Positions 34,855 through 44,238 of a stretch of DNA of 64,000 nucleotides are shown here, piece after piece. Positions within the stretch are counted from its first letter, which is position 1, and every line of letters starts with the position of its first letter. Both the position numbers and the translations under genes were made by a program. The notes below the pieces were generated by a model, which made no database searches, was not told the origin of the DNA, and was given only the letters and a program-made list of their open reading frames with translations. Origin of the DNA: Curtobacterium sp. 9128 (GTDB lineage Bacteria; Actinomycetota; Actinomycetes; Actinomycetales; Microbacteriaceae); assembly GCF_007673775.1 (NCBI RefSeq), contig NZ_VEAF01000004.1, positions 125,451-189,450 on the forward strand, read 5' to 3'.

Positions 34855-36222
34855 ATGTCGACACCGTCGTCGAAGGAAGACCCGCAGACCGGTCTCGCCG
34901 GGACCGCATCGCCGCCCGTCACCGCAGCCGCAGGAGCGACGAGCACGGACCCGGCGGCAGCGTCGCGTGCGTTCTCGGTCGAGGGCCTCACGCAGTCGGT
35001 CAGCACGGTCCGGGTCGGCCCGAAGTACATGTGGGCGCTCAGCCTGGCCCAGTTCGGGCTCTTCGCCGCGCTGCTGACGCCGGTCTTCGTGAGCATGTCC
35101 ATCAAGGCGACCGAGCTGAACCCGTCGAGCCCGGAGACGATCGTCGGCTCGGTGCTGCCGTTCGGCGCACTCGGGGCCCTCTTCGCGAACCCCCTCTTCG
35201 GCGCGATCTCGGACCGCACCCGCACCCGGTGGGGCCGACGCCGACCGTGGATGGTCGGCGGGATCGTGGTGTTCCTCGGCGCCCTGGCCTGGCTCGCCTT
35301 CGCCCCGGACGTCCTGCAGCTCACGCTGGCCTGGGTCCTCGCGCAGGTCTCCGCGAACGCCGTCCTGGCGACGCTGACCGCGAGCTTCGCCGACAACGTG
35401 CCGGAGTTCCAGCGCGGCAAGGCGTCGAGCGTGATCGCCCTCGCGCAGAACATCGCGATCCTCGCGGGGCTCTACCTCGCCGTGTACCTGGTCGGGAACC
35501 TGCCGCTGCTGTTCATCGCACCCGGTGTGCTCGCCGTCGTGCTCATCCTCGTGTACTCGTTCGTCGCCCGTGACGACCTGCCGACCACGGAGATGAAGCC
35601 GTTCAGCTGGATCAACCTCATCTCCTCGTTCTGGACGAACCCGATCAAGCACCGGGACTTCGGACTCGCCTGGTGGGGCCGCTTCCTCATCACCTTCGGC
35701 ACGTTCATGTTCACCACGTACCGGCTCCTCTACATGGAGGACCGCATCGGGCTGCCGCAGGCCGAGGCCGTGGGCGTCGTCGCGTTCGGTGTCCTGCTGT
35801 ACACGATCGCGTTGCTCGTCAGCGCCTCCGTCTCCGGGTGGGTGTCCGACCGCGTCCGCCGCCGCAAGGTCTTCGTCTGGAGCTCCACGGCGCTCACCGC
35901 CGTCGGACTCGTCATCCTGGCGCACGTCGACAGCGTCGGCGGGTTCTACTTCGCCGAGATCGTGATGGGCTTCGCCTACGGCATCTACGCCGCCATCGAC
36001 ACCGCGCTGGTCGTCGACGTCCTGCCCGACCCGGAACGCCCCGGTAAGGACCTCGGCGTCATCAACATCGCCAACGCCCTGCCGCAGTCGCTGGCCCCGG
36101 CCGTCGGCCTGTTCCTGCTCGGCATCGGCGGCGGGCAGAACTACACGCTGATGCTCTGGGGCGCCGGCGTCGCCGTGCTGCTCGGAGCCCTCGTCATCCT
36201 GCCCATCAAGTCGGTCCGCTGA
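34855..36222 (+). CDS. MFS sugar transporter
   Basis: 455 residues with a 50-residue cytoplasmic N-terminus and 12 membrane helices. The loop 2-3 motif SDRTRTRWGRRRPWM and its counterpart SDRVRRRKVF after helix 8 mark it as a glycoside/SLC45-like sugar porter. GAGGAGG before the ATG at 34855. First gene of an operon with an isomerase/epimerase and an oxidoreductase, so it imports a sugar, sugar alcohol or inositol-like compound. Confidence 0.9.
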   Translation: MSTPSSKEDPQTGLAGTASPPVTAAAGATSTDPAAASRAFSVEGLTQSVSTVRVGPKYMWALSLAQFGLFAALLTPVFVSMSIKATELNPSSPETIVGSVLPFGALGALFANPLFGAISDRTRTRWGRRRPWMVGGIVVFLGALAWLAFAPDVLQLTLAWVLAQVSANAVLATLTASFADNVPEFQRGKASSVIALAQNIAILAGLYLAVYLVGNLPLLFIAPGVLAVVLILVYSFVARDDLPTTEMKPFSWINLISSFWTNPIKHRDFGLAWWGRFLITFGTFMFTTYRLLYMEDRIGLPQAEAVGVVAFGVLLYTIALLVSASVSGWVSDRVRRRKVFVWSSTALTAVGLVILAHVDSVGGFYFAEIVMGFAYGIYAAIDTALVVDVLPDPERPGKDLGVINIANALPQSLAPAVGLFLLGIGGGQNYTLMLWGAGVAVLLGALVILPIKSVR

Positions 36223-36236
36223 CCGACCGCACCACC

Positions 36237-36279
36237 CTGGAGGCTCGGCGCACCCCGGCAGGGCGACCCGAGCCTCCAG
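36237..36279 (+). terminator. Internal hairpin between MFS and isomerase genes
   Basis: CTGGAGGCTCGG pairs with CCGAGCCTCCAG (12 bp) across a 19-base loop. The stem opening is like the terminators at 28514 and 46054. It lies inside the operon, so it may reduce downstream expression or protect the upstream mRNA from 3' decay. Confidence 0.6.
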
Positions 36280-36315
36280 ATGCGGAACCAGAACCCCCGA
36301 ACGGAAGGAACCGAC

Positions 36316-37131
36316 ATGGCCCCCGCCATCTCGTTGCAGCTCTACACGGTGAACGCCGCCCTGGCGCCGGACCTGGACGGCGGCGTCCGCCGCCTGGCCG
36401 AGATCGGCTTCGACACGGTCGAGGCGTTCGCGTTCGTCGACCGCGCCCCCGAACTCCGGGCCGCGTTCGACGCCCACGGCATCGCCGCGAAGACCGGACA
36501 CGCCTTCCTGGTCGAGGAGTCGATCCCGCTGCCCGACGGCACCGTGATGACCGCCCCCTCGCACGCCGACACGTTCGCCGCGGCGGCCGAGCTCGGGATC
36601 GAGATCGTCATCGACCCGTTCGTCGGCCCCGAGCACTGGACCACCCGCGAGGGCGTCGAGCGCGTCGCCGCCCGGCTCAACGCCGCCGCCGCCGAAGCCG
36701 CCGAGCACGGCATGCGCGTCGGCTACCACAACCACGACCACGAACTCCGGCCGCGCATCGACGGCAGGCCCGCGCTGCAGGTGATGGCCGAGCTCCTCGA
36801 CCCGGGCGTCGTGCTCGAACTCGACCTCTACTGGGCGACCGCCGCCGGCATCGACGTCGCCCGGTTCGTCGAGGAGCTCGACGACCGCATCGTCGCCGTG
36901 CACGTCAAGGACGGCCCGATGCGCGACGGCATCTCCACCGCCCAGGTGCCGACCGACCAGACACCGGCAGGGCAGGGTGACGTCCCGCTCGCCGAGGCGC
37001 TCGCCGCCGCGACCGCGCTCGAGTACGCGGTGATCGAGTTCGACGGCTTCGACGGGGACGTCTTCGACGGCGTCGCCCAGTCGTACCGGTGGCTCACGGC
37101 GGCGCTGCGCGGGGAAGCGGTGTCCGCATGA
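36316..37131 (+). CDS. Xylose-isomerase-like TIM-barrel sugar isomerase/epimerase
   Basis: 271 residues of the AP-endonuclease-2-like superfamily (IolE/YcjR type). Metal-binding stretches GYHNHDHE, LELDLYW, VHVKDG and IEFDGFD appear in the usual order. It interconverts keto sugars or inosose derivatives; the substrate is unknown. GGAAGGAA precedes the ATG at 36316. It overlaps the next gene by ATGA. Confidence 0.87.
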   Translation: MAPAISLQLYTVNAALAPDLDGGVRRLAEIGFDTVEAFAFVDRAPELRAAFDAHGIAAKTGHAFLVEESIPLPDGTVMTAPSHADTFAAAAELGIEIVIDPFVGPEHWTTREGVERVAARLNAAAAEAAEHGMRVGYHNHDHELRPRIDGRPALQVMAELLDPGVVLELDLYWATAAGIDVARFVEELDDRIVAVHVKDGPMRDGISTAQVPTDQTPAGQGDVPLAEALAAATALEYAVIEFDGFDGDVFDGVAQSYRWLTAALRGEAVSA

Positions 37132-38288
37132 GCCGCACGGGCCGGGTCGGCGTCGGGTTCATCGGCGCCGGCATGATCAGCGAGCAGTACCTCACCAACC
37201 TCACGACGTTCCCCGACGTCGAGGTGGTCCGCATCGGCGACGTCGACACGGCCCGCGCGGCGGCGTCGGCGGCGAAGTGGGGGATCCCGGCATCGGGCAC
37301 CGGGGACGAGGTGCTCGCGGACCCGGACGTCGAGATCGTCATCAACCTGACGCTGCCGGCCACGCACGTGGAGGTCTCCACCGCGGCACTCCGCGCCGGC
37401 AAGCACGTGTGGAGCGAGAAGCCGATCGGCGTGGACCGGGCCTCGGCCGCGGGACTGGTCGCCCTGGCCGACGAGCTCGGCCTGCAGCTCGGCATCGCGC
37501 CCGACACCGTGCTCGGCCCCGGGTGGCAGACCGCCAAGCGCGCGATCGAGGCCGGCGCGATCGGCACCCCGCTGACCGCCGTCACGAGCATGCAGTGGCA
37601 GGGGCCCGACGTGTTCCACCCGAACGCGTCGTTCCTCTACGCGAAGGGCGCCGGACCGCTGTACGACATGGGCCCGTACTACTTCACGGCGATGGTGCAC
37701 CTGCTCGGCCCGATCGCGTCCGTCGTGGCGACGGGGTCGCGGTCGCGGGACACCCGGTCGCTGGTCGTCGGGCCGAACGCCGGCGACTCCTTCCCCGTGG
37801 AGGTGCCGACGCACGTCTCCGTCCTGACCGCGTTCGAGCAGGGCGGCAACGCGCAGTCGCTGCTGTCCTTCGACACCCCGCTGTTCCGGCACGGCGTGTT
37901 CGAGGTGAACGGGACGGAGGGCACGATCGTGCTCCCCGACCCGAACACGTTCGGCGGCGGCCACCCGATCCGGATCGCCCGGCCGCTGACGAAGGACGCC
38001 ACGTTCCCGTTCGAGCAGTCCTTCGAGACGGTGCTCGACGAGGAGCCGACCGTCGGCCGGGGACTCGGCGTGCTCGACATGGCGCGCGCGATCCGCGGCG
38101 GCGGCTCGCACGTCGCGACGGGCGAGGTCGGCTACCACGTGCTCGACACGATGGTCGCGGTCGAGGAGTCCATCGCGACGCGGTCCTTCGTGGACGTGTC
38201 GTCGACGGTCGACCCGATCGCCTCGCTCCCCGAGGACTTCGACCCGCGCGCGTCGACGCTCGAGGAGCCGGTCAGCCACCAGGCGTAG
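37128..38288 (+). CDS. Gfo/Idh/MocA-family NAD(P)-dependent oxidoreductase
   Basis: 386 residues. Rossmann VGFIGAGMISEQYL at 8-21, SEKPIG near 100 (the catalytic Lys of the EKP motif), and the large C-terminal sheet domain. It oxidises a sugar or cyclitol carbon to the keto form. ATG at 37128 overlaps the isomerase stop. Together with the isomerase this resembles the paired keto-sugar routes (1,5-anhydro or 3-keto sugars, inositol); the exact sugar cannot be told. Confidence 0.9.
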   Translation: MSRTGRVGVGFIGAGMISEQYLTNLTTFPDVEVVRIGDVDTARAAASAAKWGIPASGTGDEVLADPDVEIVINLTLPATHVEVSTAALRAGKHVWSEKPIGVDRASAAGLVALADELGLQLGIAPDTVLGPGWQTAKRAIEAGAIGTPLTAVTSMQWQGPDVFHPNASFLYAKGAGPLYDMGPYYFTAMVHLLGPIASVVATGSRSRDTRSLVVGPNAGDSFPVEVPTHVSVLTAFEQGGNAQSLLSFDTPLFRHGVFEVNGTEGTIVLPDPNTFGGGHPIRIARPLTKDATFPFEQSFETVLDEEPTVGRGLGVLDMARAIRGGGSHVATGEVGYHVLDTMVAVEESIATRSFVDVSSTVDPIASLPEDFDPRASTLEEPVSHQA

Positions 38289-38329
38289 CGGCGCGGGGTC
38301 GTCCGGGCGCTGCGCCTACTGTCGGCACG

Positions 38330-39175
38330 ATGACGGACGAACGACGACGCGAACTCGGCGAGAGCGACGCCCCGGTCGAGGACGAGCTCATCGACTCGTT
38401 CGAGGCGACGGTGGAGGAGGGCGCGGAACGGCTGCAACGGACGGTCCGCGCCACCCTCATCACCGGGTTCTTCGGCGGCCTCGAGGTCGGGCTCGGCGTG
38501 ATGGCGTACCTGGCGGTGCTCCACCAGACCGACGACCACCTGCTGGCCGGGCTGGCGTTCGGCATCGGGTTCATCGCGCTGCACCTGGCGCACAGCGAGC
38601 TCTTCACGGAGAACTTCCTGATGCCGATCGCCGCCGTGGTCGCGCGCGAGGGGAGCGTGGCGCAGCTCGTGAAGCTGTGGGGCGGGACGCTCGTGGCGAA
38701 CCTCGTCGGCGGGTGGGTGTTCATGTGGTTGCTCGTCCAGGCGTTCCCCCAGTGGCACGACACCCTCACCGAGGCCGCCCGGCACTACGTGGACGCGCCG
38801 TTCGGGCTGCAGAGCATCGTGCTCGCGGTGCTCGGCGGCAGCACGATCACGCTCATGACGCGCATGCAGCAGGGCACCGACTCCGACCCGGCCAAACTCG
38901 TCGCCGCGGTGGCGGGCGGGTTCCTGCTCGCCGGCCTGCAGCTCTTCCACTCGATCCTCGACTCCCTGCTGGTGTTCGGGGCGATCCAGTCCGGCGCCGC
39001 GATCACCTACGGCCAGTGGCTCGGGTGGTTCGGGTACACGCTGCTGTTCAACGTCGTCGGCGGCGTCGTGCTCGTCACCGCGCTGCGGTTGGTGCGGACG
39101 AAGGAGCTCGTGGCCGGACGGCGACGGGACGCACCCGAGGACCCGGACCGGGCCGAGCACGAGCAGGCCGACTGA
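38330..39175 (+). CDS. Formate/nitrite transporter family channel
   Basis: 281 residues. N-terminal 35-residue acidic tail, six membrane helices, and FNT-type loops: LAFGIGFIALHLAHSELFTENF and NLVGGWVFMWLL. This is the YfdC-like branch rather than classical FocA. It conducts a small anion such as formate, nitrite or hydrosulfide; unknown here. The ATG follows TACTGT (38317-38322) by 7 bases. Confidence 0.85.
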   Translation: MTDERRRELGESDAPVEDELIDSFEATVEEGAERLQRTVRATLITGFFGGLEVGLGVMAYLAVLHQTDDHLLAGLAFGIGFIALHLAHSELFTENFLMPIAAVVAREGSVAQLVKLWGGTLVANLVGGWVFMWLLVQAFPQWHDTLTEAARHYVDAPFGLQSIVLAVLGGSTITLMTRMQQGTDSDPAKLVAAVAGGFLLAGLQLFHSILDSLLVFGAIQSGAAITYGQWLGWFGYTLLFNVVGGVVLVTALRLVRTKELVAGRRRDAPEDPDRAEHEQAD

Positions 39176-39266
39176 CGCGTGTCGGGACCGACGGGCACCG
39201 GAGCGGGCGCGTCATCCTTCGTCACCTTGCGTGACCTGCGCTGGACGCGCCCGTAACGTCGCGCTC

Positions 39267-40709
39267 GTGACGGAGCCGACGAACCCCACGAACCCGACGA
39301 ACGCCGCGAGCCCGACGGGCACGACCCGGCAGATCCGCTTCAACGCGTTCGACATGAACTGCGTCGCGCACCAGTCCTCCGGGCTCTGGCGGCACCCGCG
39401 GGACCGGTCGCGGAACTACCGCGACCTGACGTACTGGACCGACCTGGCGAAGACGCTCGAGGCTGGTGCGTTCGACGGGATCTTCATCGCGGACGTCCTC
39501 GGGACGTACGACGTCTACGGCGGCACGAACGAGGCGGCGCTCCGGACCGGGTCCCAGGTGCCGGTGAACGACCCGATCCTGCTCGTGTCGGCGATGGCGT
39601 CGGTCACCGAGCACCTCGGGTTCGGGATCACCGCCGGCACCGCGTACGAGCACCCCTACCCGTTCGCCCGCCGGATCTCGACGCTCGACCACCTGACGAA
39701 GGGCCGCATCGGCTGGAACGTCGTGACCGGCTACCTGCCGAGTGCCGCGCGGAACATGGGCCAGACCGACCAGCTCAGCCACGACGACCGCTACGACGTC
39801 GCCGACGAGTACCTCGAGGTGCTCTACAAGCTGTGGGAGGGCTCGTGGGAGGAGGACGCGGTCGTCGAGGACCGCGAGACCGGGGTGTTCACCGACCCGG
39901 CGAAGGTGCACCCGATCGAGCACCACGGCGAGCACTTCGACGTCCCCGGCATCCACCTGTCCGAACCGTCCGTGCAGCGCACCCCGGTGGTCTACCAGGC
40001 CGGGGCCTCACCGCGGGGGATCGCGTTCGCGGCGGAGAACGCCGAGGCGGTCTTCGTCGGCGCCCCGACCGTCCCACAGCTCGCGGCGACGGTGACGAAG
40101 ATCCGGGACGCGCTCGAGGCCGCCGGACGCGACCGGTACGCGGCGAAGATCTACACGCTGCTCACGATCATCACCGACGCGACCGACGAGGCCGCACAGG
40201 CGAAGTACGAGGACTACCTGTCGTACGCGTCCGAACTCGGCGCGCTCGTGCTCAACTCCGGCTGGATGGGCGTCGACCTGTCGCAGTGGGACCTCGACGA
40301 GCCGCTCGGCGACGTCGAGTCGAACGCGATCCAGTCCGCGGCGGCGAACATCCAGGCGGCGACCGGTGAGGACGGCAGTGCGTGGACGATCCGCGACCTC
40401 GCCCGGCACACCGCGATCGGGGGACTCGGTCCGGTCGCGGTCGGCGGGGGAGCGACGATCGCGACCCAGCTGCAGGACATCCAGGAGCAGACCGACGTCG
40501 ACGGCTTCAACCTCGCGTACGCGGTGACACCGGGGACGTGGGAGGACGTGATCGAGTTCGTGGTCCCGGAGCTCCGTGCCCGCGGGGCCTACCCGGAGGC
40601 CTACGTCGAGGGCTCGCTCCGCCACAAGCTCTTCGGTCGGGGGGACCGCCTGCCCGCCGAGCACCGCGGCGCCGCCTACCGGATCGGGAGCGACGCCGTC
40701 GTAGGCTGA
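39267..40709 (+). CDS. FMN-dependent monooxygenase, NtaA/SnaA/DszA family
   Basis: 480 residues, luciferase-like TIM barrel of the nitrilotriacetate/dibenzothiophene monooxygenase group: WRHPRDRSRNYRDLTYWTDLAKTLE near the start, FGITAGTAYEHPYPFARRISTLDHLTKGRIGWNVVT, and QAGASPRGIAFAAENAEAVF are family hallmarks. It oxidises an organosulfur or N-heterocycle compound using reduced FMN from a separate reductase that is not in the window. A short NPTNPTN repeat opens the protein. GTG start 7 bases after TAACGT (39254-39259). Confidence 0.9.
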   Translation: MTEPTNPTNPTNAASPTGTTRQIRFNAFDMNCVAHQSSGLWRHPRDRSRNYRDLTYWTDLAKTLEAGAFDGIFIADVLGTYDVYGGTNEAALRTGSQVPVNDPILLVSAMASVTEHLGFGITAGTAYEHPYPFARRISTLDHLTKGRIGWNVVTGYLPSAARNMGQTDQLSHDDRYDVADEYLEVLYKLWEGSWEEDAVVEDRETGVFTDPAKVHPIEHHGEHFDVPGIHLSEPSVQRTPVVYQAGASPRGIAFAAENAEAVFVGAPTVPQLAATVTKIRDALEAAGRDRYAAKIYTLLTIITDATDEAAQAKYEDYLSYASELGALVLNSGWMGVDLSQWDLDEPLGDVESNAIQSAAANIQAATGEDGSAWTIRDLARHTAIGGLGPVAVGGGATIATQLQDIQEQTDVDGFNLAYAVTPGTWEDVIEFVVPELRARGAYPEAYVEGSLRHKLFGRGDRLPAEHRGAAYRIGSDAVVG

Positions 40710-40713
40710 CCAG

Positions 40714-41217
40714 ATGTCGACCAGCCCCGCCTCCGTCGTGCGCACGGGGACCGATGCCGACGTCGCCGCGTGCATCGACCTGTGGACGTCGGCGGTCGCC
40801 GCACGGGACGGCGTCAGCGCCTCGACTGCGGTCCGGGCGCGCGCTGCGGAGAAGTTCCGGACGCCGCGGGTCGCCCTGGTGCTGCTCCCCGGCAGCCCGG
40901 ACGGCGCTGCGCTCGACGGCTTCGCGCTCCTCACCGCCCCCGGCACGGGCCGGTCGACCGACCCGGCGGACGCCGCCTACCTCTCCCTGCTCGCGGTCCG
41001 CCCGGACCTGCAGGCGCGCGGTGTCGGCCGGGCGCTCCTCACCGCTGCCGTCGCCGCCGCCACGGCCGCCGGGCACCCCGCGGTCGCGCTGCACGTGCTG
41101 GTCGACAACGCGCGTGCGGTGCGCCTGTACGAGGCCAGCGGGTTCGGCGCGACGGACGTCGCCTTCCCGCACGCGCTCACCGGCACGCCGACGCGGACCT
41201 ACGTCCACCGCGGCTGA
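40714..41217 (+). CDS. GNAT-family acetyltransferase
   Basis: 167 residues. The acetyl-CoA loop VRPDLQARGVGRALLTAA (about 94-111) and the C-terminal DNARAVRLYEASGF are typical. The substrate is unknown. The ATG is 4 bases after the previous stop and 6 bases after TAGGCT (40702-40707), which overlaps that stop, so it may have its own leaderless transcript. Confidence 0.87.
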   Translation: MSTSPASVVRTGTDADVAACIDLWTSAVAARDGVSASTAVRARAAEKFRTPRVALVLLPGSPDGAALDGFALLTAPGTGRSTDPADAAYLSLLAVRPDLQARGVGRALLTAAVAAATAAGHPAVALHVLVDNARAVRLYEASGFGATDVAFPHALTGTPTRTYVHRG

Positions 41218-41245
41218 ACGGCCGGCATCCCCCCCGGGCGACGGG

Positions 41246-41938
41246 TCAGGCGCCGTCCGGCCCGGCCCCCGGGACCGCGACGATCCGGTTCTGGTAGGCC
41301 CAGACGACGGCCTGCAGCCGGGACTGCACGCCGAGCTTCGGGAGCATCCGCGCCAGGTGCGACTTCACGGTGGAGACCTCCACCACGAGTGCCGCGGCGA
41401 TGTCCTCGTTCGACATGCCCTGGGCGAGCAGCAGCAGGACGTCGCGTTCCCGGGCGGTGAGGACCTCGTCGGCACGGTCGCCGGTGACGGGCTGCAGCCG
41501 ACGGCGGGTGACGAACTCCCGGAGCACCCGCCGGGTCAGCGCCTGGTCGAGCGTGCCGTTGCCGGCGGCGACCTGCCGGACGGCGCCGACGATGACGTCC
41601 GGCTCGGCGTCCTTGAGGAGGAACCCGCTCGCGCCGGCCTCCAGGGCACCGAACACGTAGTCGTCCATGTCGAACGTGGTGAGCACGAGCACCGGGACCA
41701 CGGGGTCGGCACCGGGCCCGCAGAGCGCCCGCGCCACCGTGATCCCGTCGTGCACCGGCATCCGGATGTCGAGGCAGGCGACGTCGGGGACGGTCCGCCT
41801 CGCGAGCTCGAGTGCCTCGGCCCCGTCGGACGCGACCGCGACCACCTCGATGTCGGGCTCGGCGTCGAGGAGCGCGGACACACCTGCCCGCACGAGGGGC
41901 TGGTCGTCGGCGACGAGGACCCGGATCACGTCGGTCAT
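41246..41938 (-). CDS. LuxR-type response regulator (NarL family)
   Basis: 230 residues. Receiver domain with acidic pair D11-D12, phosphorylation site D57 (ACLDIRMP) and Lys near 109 (FLLKDAE). LuxR helix-turn-helix at about 165-220 (LTARERDVLLLLAQGMSNEDIAAALVV). ATG overlaps the kinase stop (ATGA). Pairs with the adjacent kinase. Confidence 0.94.
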   Translation of the reverse strand: MTDVIRVLVADDQPLVRAGVSALLDAEPDIEVVAVASDGAEALELARRTVPDVACLDIRMPVHDGITVARALCGPGADPVVPVLVLTTFDMDDYVFGALEAGASGFLLKDAEPDVIVGAVRQVAAGNGTLDQALTRRVLREFVTRRRLQPVTGDRADEVLTARERDVLLLLAQGMSNEDIAAALVVEVSTVKSHLARMLPKLGVQSRLQAVVWAYQNRIVAVPGAGPDGA

Positions 41939-43200
41939 CGGGTCTCCCGGTCGAGGTCGAGCACGACGAGCCAGCCGCCGTCGTCCGTGGGTTCGGCGCG
42001 CAGGTGCGCGCCGACGAGGTCGGCGCGTTCCCGCATCCCGCGGAGCCCGTTGCCGCCGGCCGTCGACCGCGCCGGGGGCGGCGTCGTGGGTGCGCCGTTC
42101 CGGACGGAGATCGTCAGACGCGGTTCGGCGTGGTCGTCGATCGTCACGGTGCAGGGAGCACCGGGGGCGTGCATGGCGGCGTTGGCGAGCGCCTCCTGGA
42201 CGGTCCGGTACGCCGCGAGCTGCGCGAGGGGCCCGACACCCTGGCCGAGGGGCGGTGCGTCCGCGGACTCGGCTCGGCGCCGGACCTCGAGCACGACGGC
42301 GCCACGCTGCCCTGCCCGTTCGACGAGGTCGACGATCCCGGGCACGGTCTCGACGAGCCGTTCCGCCGGGGCGTCGTCGCGGAGCAGCCCGACGAGCCGG
42401 CGGAGGTCGTCGAGGACCTCGGTGCTCTGCGCGCGGACCTGTCGGACGCCCTCCCGTGCCCGCTCGGGATCGGTGTCGATCTGCCGGTCGATCGCGGCGG
42501 ACATCACGGCGATGCCGGACAGGTGGTGCGCGGCGATGTCGTGGAGTTCCCGTGCCATCGCGGCCCGTTCCCGGGCGATGGCCGCGTCGACCTGGGCGTC
42601 CTGCTGCCGGTCGACGGCGGACGCCTCGGCGGTGCGGGCGGCGCGGACCTCGCGGCGGGACCGGACGACCAGGACGACCAGGAGCGGGAGTCCGATCACC
42701 CCGACGGCCTGCAGCACGCCCTGGCCGACACCGGTGGTGAGTCCGAGGGACACGCTCGACCGACCGGCGCCGAGCACGGCGAACGCGTACACGGTCTGGG
42801 CGACGACGATCGGGACCGCGGCGACGACGAGTGCCGGCCAGAGCCGGGGGAGCGGGACGCGGAGTCCGGCGAGCACGACCGCGACCACGACCGGCAGCAT
42901 GGTCAGACCGAACAGGGTGCTCGGCGCGACCAGCACGACGGCGATCGGCAGGACCGCGGTCACGAGCAGCGTCACCCGGGGTGCGCGGCGGGCGGCGAGG
43001 AGCGCGGCGGACTGCACGGTCATCCCGAGTGCGAGCACGGTCCAGCTGACGCTGACGACGTCCGGGTAGCGCATGCCGGTCCCGTCCGGGTCGGCACGGT
43101 CCAGGGGCGGGAGGCCGAGTTGCAGGCCGATCGCGACGACGGCGGTCAGGACGGCGACCAGGACGTCCGTCCGCCGCGCGCGGGCCTCAGCGGGTGCCAT
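41935..43200 (-). CDS. Sensor histidine kinase, HisKA_3 type
   Basis: 421 residues. The N-terminal membrane domain has six predicted helices to about residue 190 and no extracellular sensor. The dimerisation box with phosphorylated His is in ARELHDIAAHHL near 226. The ATPase domain has ALANAAMHAPG and GGNGLRGMRERA. DesK/LiaS-like layout suggests that it senses membrane state. Its start overlaps the CPBP gene by 14 bases. Confidence 0.92.
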   Translation of the reverse strand: MAPAEARARRTDVLVAVLTAVVAIGLQLGLPPLDRADPDGTGMRYPDVVSVSWTVLALGMTVQSAALLAARRAPRVTLLVTAVLPIAVVLVAPSTLFGLTMLPVVVAVVLAGLRVPLPRLWPALVVAAVPIVVAQTVYAFAVLGAGRSSVSLGLTTGVGQGVLQAVGVIGLPLLVVLVVRSRREVRAARTAEASAVDRQQDAQVDAAIARERAAMARELHDIAAHHLSGIAVMSAAIDRQIDTDPERAREGVRQVRAQSTEVLDDLRRLVGLLRDDAPAERLVETVPGIVDLVERAGQRGAVVLEVRRRAESADAPPLGQGVGPLAQLAAYRTVQEALANAAMHAPGAPCTVTIDDHAEPRLTISVRNGAPTTPPPARSTAGGNGLRGMRERADLVGAHLRAEPTDDGGWLVVLDLDRETR

Positions 43201-44140
43201 CGTTCGATCCTACGAGGGCGGCGTCGCGCGTGGCGGCGCGGTCGGTGGTCGGTGCCGTGGCGATCGGCTCGCGGGGCGGCAGGCCGAGTCGCCCACGGGT
43301 CAGGACGACGACCGCGGCGGCGGCGATCGTGGACAGGATGACGAGGCCCTGCATCATCGTGCCGGCGGTCATGCCCGGGTACATGTCGGACCAGAGCGTC
43401 GAGATGGTGTTGTTCACGCCGACGTGCAGCAGCAGTGCGAGGGGCAGGCTCTGCCCGGTGCGGTTGAACACCCAGATCATCACGACGTTGAACGTGATCG
43501 TGAACGCCGCGAAGACGAGCGGCTCCGTCCAGTGCGCGTTCGGCCACCCGCCCCAGTCGCTGAGGTACAGCGGCATGTGCCAGAGCGCCCAGATGGGTCC
43601 GAGGACGGCGGCGGCGCCGAGGGGTCCGAAGCGACCCTGCAGTCGGGGCAGGGCGAAGTCACGCCAGCCGGGCTCCTCGGACAGGCCGGTCGAGAACAGT
43701 TGGATCACGAGGCCGGGGACGAGCATCGCCAGTGCCAGGCCCGAGGGGGCCCGGACCTCGCCGCCGGCGAACAGCAGCCCGGACGCGACGATGACCGCGG
43801 GGACGCCGACGAGGGCCAGGGCGTACCAGTACCAGGCGACCCGCCAGCGCCAGAGCCGCCCGACCCAGCGGCGGAGCCCCGAACGGCCGTCGGCGATCGC
43901 CGTGACCAGGAACGCACTGCCGAGCGGGCCGAGCAGCGCCCCGGGGAGCACGCCGGTGAACTGCGCAGTGCCGAGGAACTCCGGGAAGTGGAGGTCCCAG
44001 ACACCGAGCCCGTGCGGCGACAGGATGTACGGCACCCACGCGAGCCAGCTGAGGCCGAGCGCGAGCGTGAAGAACGTGGTGAGGGGGAAGCGGGCGACGA
44101 CGCCGCGGATGCCCCCTGGCTTCGATGTGGTGATCGTCAT
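43187..44140 (-). CDS. CPBP-family intramembrane metalloprotease
   Basis: 317 residues with about eight membrane helices. Catalytic motifs: EEPGWRDFALP (E-E-x-x-x-R), ALWHMPLYL and the later LLHVGVNN with His. The family includes Rce1 and bacterial immunity/processing proteases. ATG 44140 is 7 bases after TAGCGT (complement of 44148-44153). First gene of the operon with the kinase and regulator. Confidence 0.88.
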   Translation of the reverse strand: MTITTSKPGGIRGVVARFPLTTFFTLALGLSWLAWVPYILSPHGLGVWDLHFPEFLGTAQFTGVLPGALLGPLGSAFLVTAIADGRSGLRRWVGRLWRWRVAWYWYALALVGVPAVIVASGLLFAGGEVRAPSGLALAMLVPGLVIQLFSTGLSEEPGWRDFALPRLQGRFGPLGAAAVLGPIWALWHMPLYLSDWGGWPNAHWTEPLVFAAFTITFNVVMIWVFNRTGQSLPLALLLHVGVNNTISTLWSDMYPGMTAGTMMQGLVILSTIAAAAVVVLTRGRLGLPPREPIATAPTTDRAATRDAALVGSNDGTR

Positions 44141-44238
44141 GACGTCGACGCTAGGAAGCGACGGCGCAGCGGACGACCGGCAGAGGGACGCTCCTGTCGA
44201 ACCTCCATCGAAAGGACGAACCGGCGGCGGCGCGGTGG

